A DNA stretch of 15,585 nt from an uncultured Mediterraneibacter sp. GTDB lineage: Bacteria > Bacillota > Clostridia > Lachnospirales > Lachnospiraceae. The notes below the pieces were generated by a model. That model was not told the origin of the DNA and did not search any database. It saw nothing but the letters and a program-made list of their open reading frames with translations. How positions within the stretch are numbered: the first letter of the stretch is position 1; each line of letters opens with the position of its first letter. The stretch is from assembly GCF_934330165.1 (NCBI RefSeq), contig NZ_CAKRGI010000040.1, positions 1 to 15,585 of the forward strand, given 5' to 3'. Position numbers and translations under genes: made by a program. Shown in pieces: positions 8,111-15,577 of this stretch.

Positions 8111-8386
8111 ATGTCATCAATCGGATTGATTCTATTTTATGTTGTATTGATCGCAGGTATGTGGTTCTTACTGATGCGTCCACAGAAGAAAGAACAGAAG
8201 AGAGTGCAGGCGATGCTCGCAGATATGGCGATTGGCGATACAGCACTGACAACCAGCGGATTTTACGGAGTTATCATTGATATTACAGATGATGATGTGA
8301 TCGTAGAGTTTGGTAATAATAAGAACTGCAGGATCCCGATGCAGAAATCAGCGATCGCTCAGATTGAAAAGCCGGGAGCAGAATAA
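8111..8386 (+). CDS. yajC: Preprotein translocase accessory subunit YajC
   Basis: YajC is a small inner-membrane protein of the Sec translocase that associates with SecDF. The 91 residues show the standard layout: one membrane helix at about 4-21, then the family's MRPQKKEQKR motif, then a short cytoplasmic domain (GDTALTTSGFYGVIIDITDDDVIVEFG). The ATG has an excellent ribosome site, AGGAGG 7 nt upstream. It has its own promoter and is followed by a strong terminator, so it is probably made mainly from a monocistronic message. secD/secF are not present next to it, unlike in E. coli. Confidence 0.95.
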   Translation: MSSIGLILFYVVLIAGMWFLLMRPQKKEQKRVQAMLADMAIGDTALTTSGFYGVIIDITDDDVIVEFGNNKNCRIPMQKSAIAQIEKPGAE

Positions 8387-8420
8387 GCAGATCGGATTAA
8401 GTCAGGCCAGAAAAGAATAG

Positions 8421-8460
8421 AGGCGTGTGAAAATGTAAATTCATTTTCACACGCCTTTTT
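8421..8460 (+). terminator. Strong Rho-independent terminator after yajC
   Basis: A perfect 15-pair stem forms between 8421-8435 (AGGCGTGTGAAAATG) and 8442-8456 (CATTTTCACACGCCT), with a 6-nt loop and TTTTT at 8456-8460. It lies 35 nt after the yajC stop and isolates the leuB operon from read-through. No matching A-run precedes it, so it should act only on plus-strand transcripts. Confidence 0.92.
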
Positions 8461-8469
8461 GCGATACAA

Positions 8470-8526
8470 TAAGCGAAAGGCAGAATGCGGAAAATATTAG
8501 AGCGTCCTCGGTTTTTTAAGCGAAAG
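8470..8526 (+). repeat. Ten-base direct repeat upstream of the leuB promoter
   Basis: TAAGCGAAAG occurs at 8470-8479 and again at 8517-8526, start to start 47 nt apart, the second copy ending 3 nt before the -35 element. The spacing is 4.5 helical turns. It could be a pair of regulator half-sites or chance; no known operator consensus is recognised. Confidence 0.35.
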
Positions 8527-8528
8527 AC

Positions 8529-8557
8529 TTGAAAGACATACGAAAATGCGGTATGAT
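8529..8557 (+). promoter_or_regulatory. Sigma-A-type promoter of the leuB-ilvD-ilvB operon
   Basis: TTGAAA at 8529-8534 and TATGAT at 8552-8557 have an ideal 17-nt spacer. Transcription should begin near 8564, leaving a leader of only about 33 nt before leuB. That is too short for a T-box or attenuator after the start site, and no T-box core sequence is seen between 8387 and 8596. Confidence 0.78.
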
Positions 8558-8596
8558 TAGAACTAGTATTTTTACATTTGGAAGGATGAGTGAGAT

Positions 8597-9682
8597 ATGA
8601 ATATGAATATCGGAGTAATCAAGGGTGATGGAATCGGACCGGAAATCGTAGATGAAGCGATGAAGGTGCTTGATCAGGTCGCAAAAGTGTACGGACATAC
8701 TATTTCCTACACGCAGCTTCTGATGGGAGGAGCATCCATTGATGTGAACGGAGTACCATTGACAGAAGAGACACTTGCGGCAGCAAAGGCAAGTGATGCA
8801 GTACTGATGGGATCCATCGGTGGAGATGCAAAGACATCCCCGTGGTACCAGTTAGAGCCGTCCAGGCGTCCGGAGGCAGGTCTTTTACAGTTGAGAAAGG
8901 GTCTGAACTTATTCGCCAACCTAAGACCGGCAGTTCTTTATGAGGAACTGAAAGGGGCATGCCCTCTGAAAGAGGAGATCGCAGACCGTGGATTTGATCT
9001 GATGATCATGAGAGAACTGACGGGAGGCCTGTATTTCGGAAAGAGAAGTACGGAAGAGATCGACGGAGTTGTGACAGCGAAGGATGAGCTGACTTATAAT
9101 GAGAACGAGATCCGCAGAATTGCAAGACGCGGATTTGATATTGCGATGAAGAGAAGAAAAAAAGTGACCAGCGTAGACAAAGCGAATGTCCTTGACTCAT
9201 CCAGATTATGGCGTAAGATCGTAGAGGAAGTTGCAGCAGATTATCCGGAGGTAGAGTTAGAGCATATGCTGGTTGATAACTGTGCAATGCAGCTTGTAAA
9301 AGATCCGGCACAGTTTGACGTTGTCCTTACAGAAAATATGTTCGGAGATATTCTGTCGGATGAAGCGAGCATGGTAACCGGTTCGATCGGAATGCTGGCG
9401 AGTGCAAGTCTGAATGATACGAAGTTCGGTCTGTATGAGCCAAGTGGCGGCTCTGCACCGGATATTGCAGGCCAGGGTATTGCCAATCCGATCGCAACGA
9501 TCCTGTCCGCAGCAATGATGCTGAGATTTTCTTTTGATCTTGACAAAGAGGCTGATTCAATTGAAGCAGCGGTGGCAGCAGTATTGAAAGATGGTTACCG
9601 TACGATCGATATCATGTCAGAGGGCAGGAAGCAGATCGGTACAGCAGAGATGGGTGACAGGATCTGCTCCTGTATTAAATGA
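8597..9682 (+). CDS. leuB: 3-isopropylmalate dehydrogenase
   Basis: LeuB oxidises and decarboxylates (2R,3S)-3-isopropylmalate with NAD+ to give 2-oxoisocaproate, the direct precursor of leucine, in the cytoplasm. The 361-residue protein shows IKGDGIGPEI at the N-terminus, substrate arginines R100, R110 and R139, Y146, K195, and the metal-site aspartates D227, D251 and D255 in the family signature NMFGDILSDEASMVTGSIGM. The EPSGGSAPDIAGQGIANP block (281-298) marks the NAD-binding region. GGAAGG stands 11 nt before the chosen ATG; a second in-frame ATG at 8603 is farther from the ribosome site. It is the first gene of the operon and ilvD follows after 39 nt. leuA, leuC and leuD are not in the window. 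Confidence 0.97.
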   Translation: MNMNIGVIKGDGIGPEIVDEAMKVLDQVAKVYGHTISYTQLLMGGASIDVNGVPLTEETLAAAKASDAVLMGSIGGDAKTSPWYQLEPSRRPEAGLLQLRKGLNLFANLRPAVLYEELKGACPLKEEIADRGFDLMIMRELTGGLYFGKRSTEEIDGVVTAKDELTYNENEIRRIARRGFDIAMKRRKKVTSVDKANVLDSSRLWRKIVEEVAADYPEVELEHMLVDNCAMQLVKDPAQFDVVLTENMFGDILSDEASMVTGSIGMLASASLNDTKFGLYEPSGGSAPDIAGQGIANPIATILSAAMMLRFSFDLDKEADSIEAAVAAVLKDGYRTIDIMSEGRKQIGTAEMGDRICSCIK

Positions 9683-9721
9683 TAAATGGTGATTTCTATT
9701 ATATAAAGAGAGGATAAGAAA

Positions 9722-11395
9722 ATGAGAAGTGATACAGTAAAAAAAGGCATTCAGCAGGCACCGCACCGTTCCCTTTTCAATGCACTGGGACTGACGGAAG
9801 AGGAACTTCAGAAGCCATTGATCGGAGTGGTAAGTTCTTATAATGAGATCGTTCCGGGGCATATGAACCTGGATAAGATCACAGAGGCGGTCAAGATGGG
9901 AGTGGCAATGGCAGGAGGAGTACCGATCATGGTTCCGGCGATCGCGGTTTGTGACGGAATCGCCATGGGACATATTGGTATGAAGTATTCTCTTGTAACA
10001 AGAGACCTTATCGCAGATTCTACAGAAGCTCTGGCAATGGCACATCAGTTTGACGGACTGGTTATGATCCCGAACTGTGACAAGAACGTTCCGGGTCTTC
10101 TGATGGCAGCAGCCCGTGTGAACATCCCGACAATCTTTGTCAGTGGCGGACCGATGCTTGCAGGACATGTAAAGGGAAGTAAGACCAGTCTTTCCAGTAT
10201 GTTCGAGGCGGTAGGTTCTTATGCAGCAGGAAAGATGGATGATGCAGATATCTGTGAATTTGAAAATAAAGCATGTCCTACCTGTGGTTCCTGTTCAGGT
10301 ATGTATACAGCCAACAGCATGAACTGCCTGACTGAGGCACTTGGTATGGGGCTGAAAGGAAATGGTACAATTCCTGCAGTATATTCCGCAAGGATTCAGC
10401 TTGCAAAGCATGCAGGTATGCAGGTGATGGAACTGGTAAGAAAGAATATCCGTCCGAGAGATATCATGACAGAAGATGCAATCCTGAATGCACTGACAGT
10501 AGATATGGCACTGGGATGTTCTACGAACAGTATGCTTCATCTTCCGGCGATCGCTCATGAGATCGGAATGGACTTTGAGATTGATTTTGCAAATGGAATC
10601 AGTGAGAAGACACCAAATCTGTGTCACCTCGCTCCGGCAGGACACACTTATATGGAAGACCTGAACGAGGCAGGTGGAGTTTACGCGGTTATGAATGAGT
10701 TGAACAAGAAAGGTCTCCTTCATACAGACTGCCTGACTGTAACAGGAAAGACAGTGGGTGAGAATATTGAAGGGTGCATGAATAAGAATCCTGAAGTTAT
10801 CAGACCGATCGACAATCCATATTCTCAGACTGGCGGGCTTGCAGTTCTCAAAGGAAATCTTGCACCGGACGGAAGTGTTGTAAAGCGTTCCGCAGTTTGC
10901 GATGAAATGCTGGTTCATGAGGGACCTGCAAGAATCTTTGAGAGTGATGAAGAAGCCACAGAGGCGATCAAGTCCGGAAAAATCAATCCGGGAGATGTCA
11001 TCGTGATCCGTTATGAGGGACCAAAGGGTGGACCGGGAATGAGAGAAATGCTCAACCCTACTTCAGCCATTGCAGGATATGGACTGGGATCAACAGTTGC
11101 CCTGATCACAGACGGACGTTTCAGTGGGGCTTCCAGAGGTGCATCTATTGGTCATGTATCACCGGAGGCAGCTGTGGGCGGTCCGATCGCATTGGTAGAA
11201 GAAGGGGATATCATCAAAATCAATATTCCGGAACTGAAGCTGGAACTGGATGTATCAGATGAAGAGCTGGCAGCAAGAAAAGCAAAATGGCAGCCGAGAG
11301 AACCAAAAGTAAAGACCGGATATCTTGCAAGATATGCTTCTATGGTTACTTCAGGAAACCGTGGTGCAATTTTGGAAGTACCGAAAGCAAAATAA
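9722..11395 (+). CDS. ilvD: Dihydroxy-acid dehydratase
   Basis: IlvD dehydrates 2,3-dihydroxy-isovalerate and 2,3-dihydroxy-3-methylvalerate to the keto acids leading to valine, leucine and isoleucine, using an iron-sulfur cluster and Mg2+. At 557 residues it has normal length. Motifs include [13 protein letters not shown] (38-50), DGIAMGH (78-84), the cluster cysteine C119 in NCDKNVPG, and [18 protein letters not shown] with C188. Near residue 46 it has VPGH, as in E. coli IlvD, rather than the PCN cysteine of [2Fe-2S] enzymes, which suggests an oxygen-labile [4Fe-4S] type fitting an anaerobe. The C-terminal half holds [11 protein letters not shown] and LITDGRFSG. The ATG has GAGAGG 8 nt upstream. 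It lies between leuB and ilvB with gaps of 39 and 24 nt, so the three are one operon. Confidence 0.97.
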   Translation: MRSDTVKKGIQQAPHRSLFNALGLTEEELQKPLIGVVSSYNEIVPGHMNLDKITEAVKMGVAMAGGVPIMVPAIAVCDGIAMGHIGMKYSLVTRDLIADSTEALAMAHQFDGLVMIPNCDKNVPGLLMAAARVNIPTIFVSGGPMLAGHVKGSKTSLSSMFEAVGSYAAGKMDDADICEFENKACPTCGSCSGMYTANSMNCLTEALGMGLKGNGTIPAVYSARIQLAKHAGMQVMELVRKNIRPRDIMTEDAILNALTVDMALGCSTNSMLHLPAIAHEIGMDFEIDFANGISEKTPNLCHLAPAGHTYMEDLNEAGGVYAVMNELNKKGLLHTDCLTVTGKTVGENIEGCMNKNPEVIRPIDNPYSQTGGLAVLKGNLAPDGSVVKRSAVCDEMLVHEGPARIFESDEEATEAIKSGKINPGDVIVIRYEGPKGGPGMREMLNPTSAIAGYGLGSTVALITDGRFSGASRGASIGHVSPEAAVGGPIALVEEGDIIKINIPELKLELDVSDEELAARKAKWQPREPKVKTGYLARYASMVTSGNRGAILEVPKAK

Positions 11396-11419
11396 AGAAA
11401 GTACCAGGAGGAAAGCACC

Positions 11420-13105
11420 ATGCAGTTAAATGGAGCAGAGATAGTGATAGAATGCCTGAAAGAACAGGGCGTGGATACTGTATTTGGATACCCGGGCGGA
11501 GCGATCCTGAATGTATATGATGAATTATACAAGCATCGTGATGAGATCAGACACATCCTGACATCCCATGAACAGGGAGCAGCTCATGCAGCAGACGGAT
11601 ATGCGAGAGCAACAGGAAAAGTAGGTGTATGTCTGGCAACCAGTGGTCCGGGAGCAACTAACCTTGTGACGGGAATAGCCACAGCTTATATGGATTCGAT
11701 TCCGGTTGTCGCAATCACCTGTAATGTAGGAGTACCGCTTCTTGGAAAGGACAGCTTTCAGGAGATTGATATTGCCGGAGTGACGATGCCGATCACAAAA
11801 TACAGCTTTATTGTTAAAGATGTAAATCAGCTTGCAGATACGATCCGTAAGGCATTTCGTATTGCAAAAATGGGAAGACCGGGTCCGGTTCTGATCGATA
11901 TCCCGAAGGACGTAACTGCGAAGAAGGCAGAATATGAAAAAGAAAATCCGGGAGTTTATAATCGTGAATTCACGCATATAGATGAAAAAGAGATTGCTGC
12001 AGCAGCAGAAATGATCCAGGTATCTGAAAAGCCATTTATTTTTGTAGGTGGCGGAGCGGTTCTTTCCGAAGCAAGTAAAGAACTGAAAGAGTTTGTTGAG
12101 AAGATGGATGCACCGGTTACGGATTCATTGATGGGAAAAGGAGCATTTCCGGGAATAGATCCAAGATATACAGGAATGCTGGGAATGCACGGAACGAAGG
12201 CGTCCAATTATGGAGTCAGCGAGTGCGATCTGTTAGTGGTAGTAGGTGCAAGATTCAGTGATCGTGTCACCGGAAATACATCAACATTTGCAAAGAATGC
12301 GAAAATTCTTCAGATTGATATTGATCCTGCGGAGATGAACAAGAATATTATCATTGACCAGGGTGTTGTCGGTGATATCAAGGCAGTTCTCAGGAAATTA
12401 AATGAAGTTCTGCCTCAGCAGGATCATACAGAATGGATGAAAAAGATACAGGATTATAAAGAAAAGTATCCGTTGAAATATCATGACGGTGTCCTGACGG
12501 GGCCGTTTGTTGTAGAAGAAATCTATCGTCAGACCAAAGGAGCTGCTATTATCACAACAGAGGTCGGACAGCATCAGATGTGGGCAGCACAGTATTTCAA
12601 ATATACAAAGCCGAGAACACTTCTGACATCCGGTGGACTTGGAACGATGGGATATGGACTGGGGGCTGCCATCGGTGCAAAGACAGGATGCCCGGATAAG
12701 ACGGTGATCAATGTGGCAGGAGACGGCTGTTTCCGCATGAATATGAATGAGCTTGCAACAGCGGTACGCCATGAAGTTCCGGTCATTGAAGTAGTGATCA
12801 ATAACCATGTGCTTGGTATGGTACGCCAGTGGCAGGATCTGTTCTACGATGAAAGATATTCCGCAACAGTCTTGAGAGATGCTGTAGATTATGTTAAACT
12901 GGCAGAAGCGATGGGAGCAGAAGGAATGCGTGCCACAACGCAGGAAGAGTTCAGAGAAGCGTTCGCAAAGGCATTGGCATCGGGACGTCCGGTTCTGATT
13001 GACTGTATGATCGACTGTGATGATAAAGTATGGCCGATGGTAGCACCGGGGGCTGCGATCAGCGAAGCGTTTGATGAGCAGGATCTGAAAGAAGAGAGAT
13101 GTTAA
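11420..13105 (+). CDS. ilvB: Acetolactate synthase, large (catalytic) subunit
   Basis: This thiamine diphosphate enzyme condenses pyruvate with pyruvate or 2-oxobutyrate in the first shared step of branched-chain amino acid synthesis. The 561 residues show three ThDP-family domains: the N-terminal pyrimidine domain with catalytic E51 (SHEQGAAHAADGYAR), a central FAD-type domain (about 190-330), and the C-terminal cofactor domain with GDG at 434-436 and NN at 461-462 of the Mg-ThDP motif. SFQEIDIAGVTMPITK (112-127) is characteristic of biosynthetic IlvB rather than catabolic AlsS. The ATG has AGGAGG 8 nt upstream, and it lies 24 nt after ilvD. No small regulatory subunit gene (ilvN/ilvH) follows; serC is next. 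The partner must be elsewhere or absent. Confidence 0.95.
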   Translation: MQLNGAEIVIECLKEQGVDTVFGYPGGAILNVYDELYKHRDEIRHILTSHEQGAAHAADGYARATGKVGVCLATSGPGATNLVTGIATAYMDSIPVVAITCNVGVPLLGKDSFQEIDIAGVTMPITKYSFIVKDVNQLADTIRKAFRIAKMGRPGPVLIDIPKDVTAKKAEYEKENPGVYNREFTHIDEKEIAAAAEMIQVSEKPFIFVGGGAVLSEASKELKEFVEKMDAPVTDSLMGKGAFPGIDPRYTGMLGMHGTKASNYGVSECDLLVVVGARFSDRVTGNTSTFAKNAKILQIDIDPAEMNKNIIIDQGVVGDIKAVLRKLNEVLPQQDHTEWMKKIQDYKEKYPLKYHDGVLTGPFVVEEIYRQTKGAAIITTEVGQHQMWAAQYFKYTKPRTLLTSGGLGTMGYGLGAAIGAKTGCPDKTVINVAGDGCFRMNMNELATAVRHEVPVIEVVINNHVLGMVRQWQDLFYDERYSATVLRDAVDYVKLAEAMGAEGMRATTQEEFREAFAKALASGRPVLIDCMIDCDDKVWPMVAPGAAISEAFDEQDLKEERC

Positions 13106-13108
13106 TTT

Positions 13109-13139
13109 AAGAGACAGAAAGAGACTTTGTCCTCTTTTT
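13109..13139 (+). terminator. Weak terminator-like hairpin between ilvB and serC
   Basis: AAGAGACA (13109-13116) can pair with TGTCCTCTT (13128-13136) with one bulged C, and the right arm runs into TTTTT (13135-13139). The stem is short and AT-rich. It could end some leuB-ilvD-ilvB transcripts, but read-through into serC is likely because no good promoter is seen in the 65-nt gap. Confidence 0.35.
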
Positions 13140-13170
13140 GCATATACACGAATAACAGGAGGTAGAAGAA

Positions 13171-14253
13171 ATGAGCAGAGTGTATAATTTTTCGGCTGGA
13201 CCGGCGGTCCTGCCTGAGGAAGTACTCAAAGAAGCTGCAGCAGAAATGCTGGATTATAATGGAACAGGGATGTCTGTTATGGAGATGAGCCACCGTTCCA
13301 AGGCATTTGAAGAAATCATTACAGCAGCAGAGCAGGATTTAAGAGATCTGATGAATATTCCGGATAACTATAAGGTGTTATTCCTTCAGGGTGGAGCATC
13401 CCAGCAGTTTGCAATGATCCCGATGAACCTGATGAAGAATAAGGAAGCTGACTATATCGTGACAGGTCAGTGGGCAAAGAAAGCAGCAAAAGAAGCAGCA
13501 AAATATGGAAAGGTGAACGTAATTGCTTCATCTGAAGATAAGACGTTCTCTTATATTCCGGATTGTTCCGATCTCCCGATCTCCGAAAATGCTGATTATG
13601 TATATATCTGTGAGAACAATACGATTTACGGAACAAAATTTAAAGAACTTCCGAATACAAAAGGAAAGACACTTGTGGCAGATGTATCCTCCTGTTTTCT
13701 GTCTGAGCCGGTAGATGTGACAAAGTATGGTGTGATCTATGGCGGAGTACAGAAGAATATCGGACCTGCAGGCGTGGTGATCGTGATCATCCGTGAAGAT
13801 CTGATCACAGAAGATGTTCTTCCGGGAACTCCGACGATGCTTCAGTACAAGACGCATGCAGATGCAGGTTCTCTTTATAATACACCACCGGCATACGGCA
13901 TTTATATCTGCGGTAAAGTCTTCAAATGGCTGAAGAAGATGGGCGGTCTGGAAGTGATGAAAGAGCGTAATGAAAAGAAGGCAAAAGTGCTTTATGATTA
14001 TCTGGATCAGAGTAAGCTGTTCAAAGGAACTGTTGTACCGAAAGACCGTTCTCTGATGAATGTACCGTTTGTCACAGGAGATAAAGATCTGGATGCGAAA
14101 TTTGTAAAAGAAGCGAAAGAAGCCGGATTTGAGAACCTGAAAGGACACAGAACGGTAGGCGGTATGCGTGCAAGTATCTATAATGCAATGCCGTACGAAG
14201 GTGTGGTTGCACTGGTTGAGTTTATGAAGAAGTTTGAAGAGGAGAATCTGTAA
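13171..14253 (+). CDS. serC: Phosphoserine aminotransferase
   Basis: SerC is a PLP enzyme that transfers an amino group from glutamate to 3-phosphohydroxypyruvate, giving phosphoserine; in many bacteria it also acts in vitamin B6 synthesis. The 360-residue protein begins with the family hallmark VYNFSAGPAVLP, has QGGASQQFAMIPMN (73-86) and W101 for cofactor contact, D171 in the PLP-binding strand, and the Schiff-base lysine K195 in GGVQKNIGPAG. The C-terminus carries the GHRTVGGMRASIYNAMP block that holds the phosphate-binding arginines. The ATG is preceded by AGGAGG with an 8-nt spacer. serA starts 1 nt after the stop, so the two are co-translated on one message. Confidence 0.97.
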   Translation: MSRVYNFSAGPAVLPEEVLKEAAAEMLDYNGTGMSVMEMSHRSKAFEEIITAAEQDLRDLMNIPDNYKVLFLQGGASQQFAMIPMNLMKNKEADYIVTGQWAKKAAKEAAKYGKVNVIASSEDKTFSYIPDCSDLPISENADYVYICENNTIYGTKFKELPNTKGKTLVADVSSCFLSEPVDVTKYGVIYGGVQKNIGPAGVVIVIIREDLITEDVLPGTPTMLQYKTHADAGSLYNTPPAYGIYICGKVFKWLKKMGGLEVMKERNEKKAKVLYDYLDQSKLFKGTVVPKDRSLMNVPFVTGDKDLDAKFVKEAKEAGFENLKGHRTVGGMRASIYNAMPYEGVVALVEFMKKFEEENL

Positions 14254-14254
14254 G

Positions 14255-15418
14255 ATGTATAAATATCATTGCCTGAATCCAATCTCTCCTGTCGGAATGG
14301 GTCAGTTGGATGCAAATTATGAAAATACAGAAAATGCTGCAGATGCAGACGTGATCCTGGTCCGCAGTGCTAAAATGCATGAGATGGAGTTCGGAGAGAA
14401 TTTAAAAGCGATCGCACGTGCAGGTGCAGGTGTGAACAATATTCCGCTGGATCGTTGTGCAGAGGAAGGGATCGTTGTATTTAATACTCCGGGAGCGAAT
14501 GCGAATGGAGTAAAGGAACTGGTGATCGCAGGTATGCTGCTTGCAGCCAGAGATATTGTCGGCGGAATCAACTGGGTAAAAGGATATGATGAAGACGGCG
14601 ATATTGCGAAGGCTGCCGAGAAAAAGAAAAAAGCATTTGCGGGTACAGAACTGAAAGGCAAAAAGCTTGGAGTGATCGGACTTGGAGCAATCGGAGTCCT
14701 TGTAGCGAATGCGGCAACGCATCTCGGAATGGAAGTTTACGGATATGATCCGTATGTTTCTGTAGATTCTGCATGGAGACTGTCGAGAAATATTCATCAT
14801 GCGAAGACTGCTGATGAGATTTATAAAGAGTGTGATTATATCACAATTCATGTTCCGGCACTGGAAGATACAAAGGGTATGATCAATAAAGATGCCATGG
14901 CTCTGATGAAAGATGGCGTTGTGATCCTGAACTTTGCAAGAGATGTCCTTGTAGATCAGAAGGATATCGTTGAGGCACTTGAATCGGGAAAAGTACATCG
15001 TTATGTCACAGATTTTGCGACACAGGAGATCAAAGGTGCAGATGGAGCAATCGTGATTCCACATCTTGGAGCTTCTACAGAGGAATCTGAAGATAACTGT
15101 GCAAAGATGGCTGTAGCAGAGATCCGGGATTTCCTTGAAAATGGAAATATCACACATTCTGTGAACTATCCGGACTGCAATGTAGGAGTCAGAGGAGACG
15201 CAGAAAGAATTACGATCTTACATAAGAACATTCCGAATATGATCGGACAGTTCACAACGCTTCTTGCTCAGGAGGATCTGAACATCGCCCTTATGACGAA
15301 TAAGAGCCGCAAAGAGTATGCTTATACAGTAATCGATGTAGATGGAATCGTTTCAGATGAAGTAGCAGCAAAGATCAAAGGAGTTTCAGGAGTACTTGGA
15401 GTCCGCGTGATCCGATAA
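14255..15418 (+). CDS. serA: D-3-phosphoglycerate dehydrogenase with C-terminal ACT-like domain
   Basis: SerA oxidises 3-phosphoglycerate to 3-phosphohydroxypyruvate with NAD+, the committed step of serine synthesis. I start it at ATG 14255 (387 residues): AGAGGAG lies 10 nt upstream and the start is one base after the serC stop. A TTG at 14234 would add seven residues from within serC and is less likely. Motifs are the GAGVNNIP block (57-64), Rossmann loop GLGAIG (142-147) followed by Y164/D165 typical of NAD preference, and a catalytic set R229, E258 and H270. Residues about 318-387 fit an ACT-like regulatory domain. Two oddities are ARDV where most relatives have ARGG (228-231), and only 12 residues between the catalytic Glu and His, against 23 in E. 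coli SerA. Pairing with serC supports the assigned substrate. Confidence 0.93.
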   Translation: MYKYHCLNPISPVGMGQLDANYENTENAADADVILVRSAKMHEMEFGENLKAIARAGAGVNNIPLDRCAEEGIVVFNTPGANANGVKELVIAGMLLAARDIVGGINWVKGYDEDGDIAKAAEKKKKAFAGTELKGKKLGVIGLGAIGVLVANAATHLGMEVYGYDPYVSVDSAWRLSRNIHHAKTADEIYKECDYITIHVPALEDTKGMINKDAMALMKDGVVILNFARDVLVDQKDIVEALESGKVHRYVTDFATQEIKGADGAIVIPHLGASTEESEDNCAKMAVAEIRDFLENGNITHSVNYPDCNVGVRGDAERITILHKNIPNMIGQFTTLLAQEDLNIALMTNKSRKEYAYTVIDVDGIVSDEVAAKIKGVSGVLGVRVIR

Positions 15419-15438
15419 GCATCCGTCGCCGGGATTTG

Positions 15439-15472
15439 ATGTAAGGCACAGACTCTGGCACGCTGCCTACAT
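15439..15472. repeat. Imperfect hairpin after serA
   Basis: ATGTAAGGCA (15439-15448) pairs with TGCCTACAT (15464-15472) with one bulged A and a 15-nt loop. No T-run follows on the plus strand, so I do not call it a terminator. It may belong to the serA 3' end or to the adjacent putative mobile element. Confidence 0.45.
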
Positions 15473-15492
15473 AGAAATGGGACTGTCGCTTT

Positions 15493-15510
15493 AACGATTT
15501 TTAAATCGTT
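15493..15510. repeat. Perfect 8-bp inverted repeat near the putative element end
   Basis: AACGATTT (15493-15500) and AAATCGTT (15503-15510) are perfect complements separated by two T residues. It sits directly before the larger hairpin. Small terminal hairpins like this are seen at IS200/IS605-type ends, but the role here is unproven. Confidence 0.6.
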
Positions 15511-15511
15511 G

Positions 15512-15574
15512 ATATGCTCCCTTCTAGGTAGACAAGTGAAATAATAAAAACTTGTCACTTAGGAGGGAGCATAT
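15512..15574 (+). promoter_or_regulatory. Large hairpin that sequesters the ribosome-binding site of the next ORF
   Basis: Left arm 15512-15537 pairs with right arm 15550-15574: 25 pairs (23 Watson-Crick, 2 G-U), one bulged A at 15530 and a 12-nt A-rich loop. The right arm contains AGGAGGGAG (15561-15569), the Shine-Dalgarno of the ATG at 15578, so any transcript entering from upstream would fold with the ribosome site hidden. This is the arrangement known from IS200-type transposase genes, which it limits. Confidence 0.6.
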
Positions 15575-15577
15575 TTT

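Noticed and set aside
8510..8520. T6 run at 8512-8517 after GCGTCCTCGG, resembling the end of a T-box terminator
   Set aside because: No complementary upstream arm and no T-box core sequence were found, and it lies upstream of the leuB promoter.
8586..8600. Four-codon ATG AGT GAG ATA TGA frame ending on the leuB start
   Set aside because: GGAAGG abuts that ATG with no spacer, so it would not initiate; it is a chance ATGA overlap.
9617..10168. Long minus-strand frames opposite leuB/ilvD, ilvD (10295-10918) and serC/serA (13528-14148, 14402-15157)
   Set aside because: They are rich in Cys, His and Ser as expected for antisense of GAT/GCA-rich codons, and lie entirely within well-identified genes.
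14234..14254. TTG at 14234 as the serA start
   Set aside because: It lies inside serC with no ribosome site before it, whereas ATG 14255 has AGAGGAG 10 nt upstream and gives the standard N-terminus.
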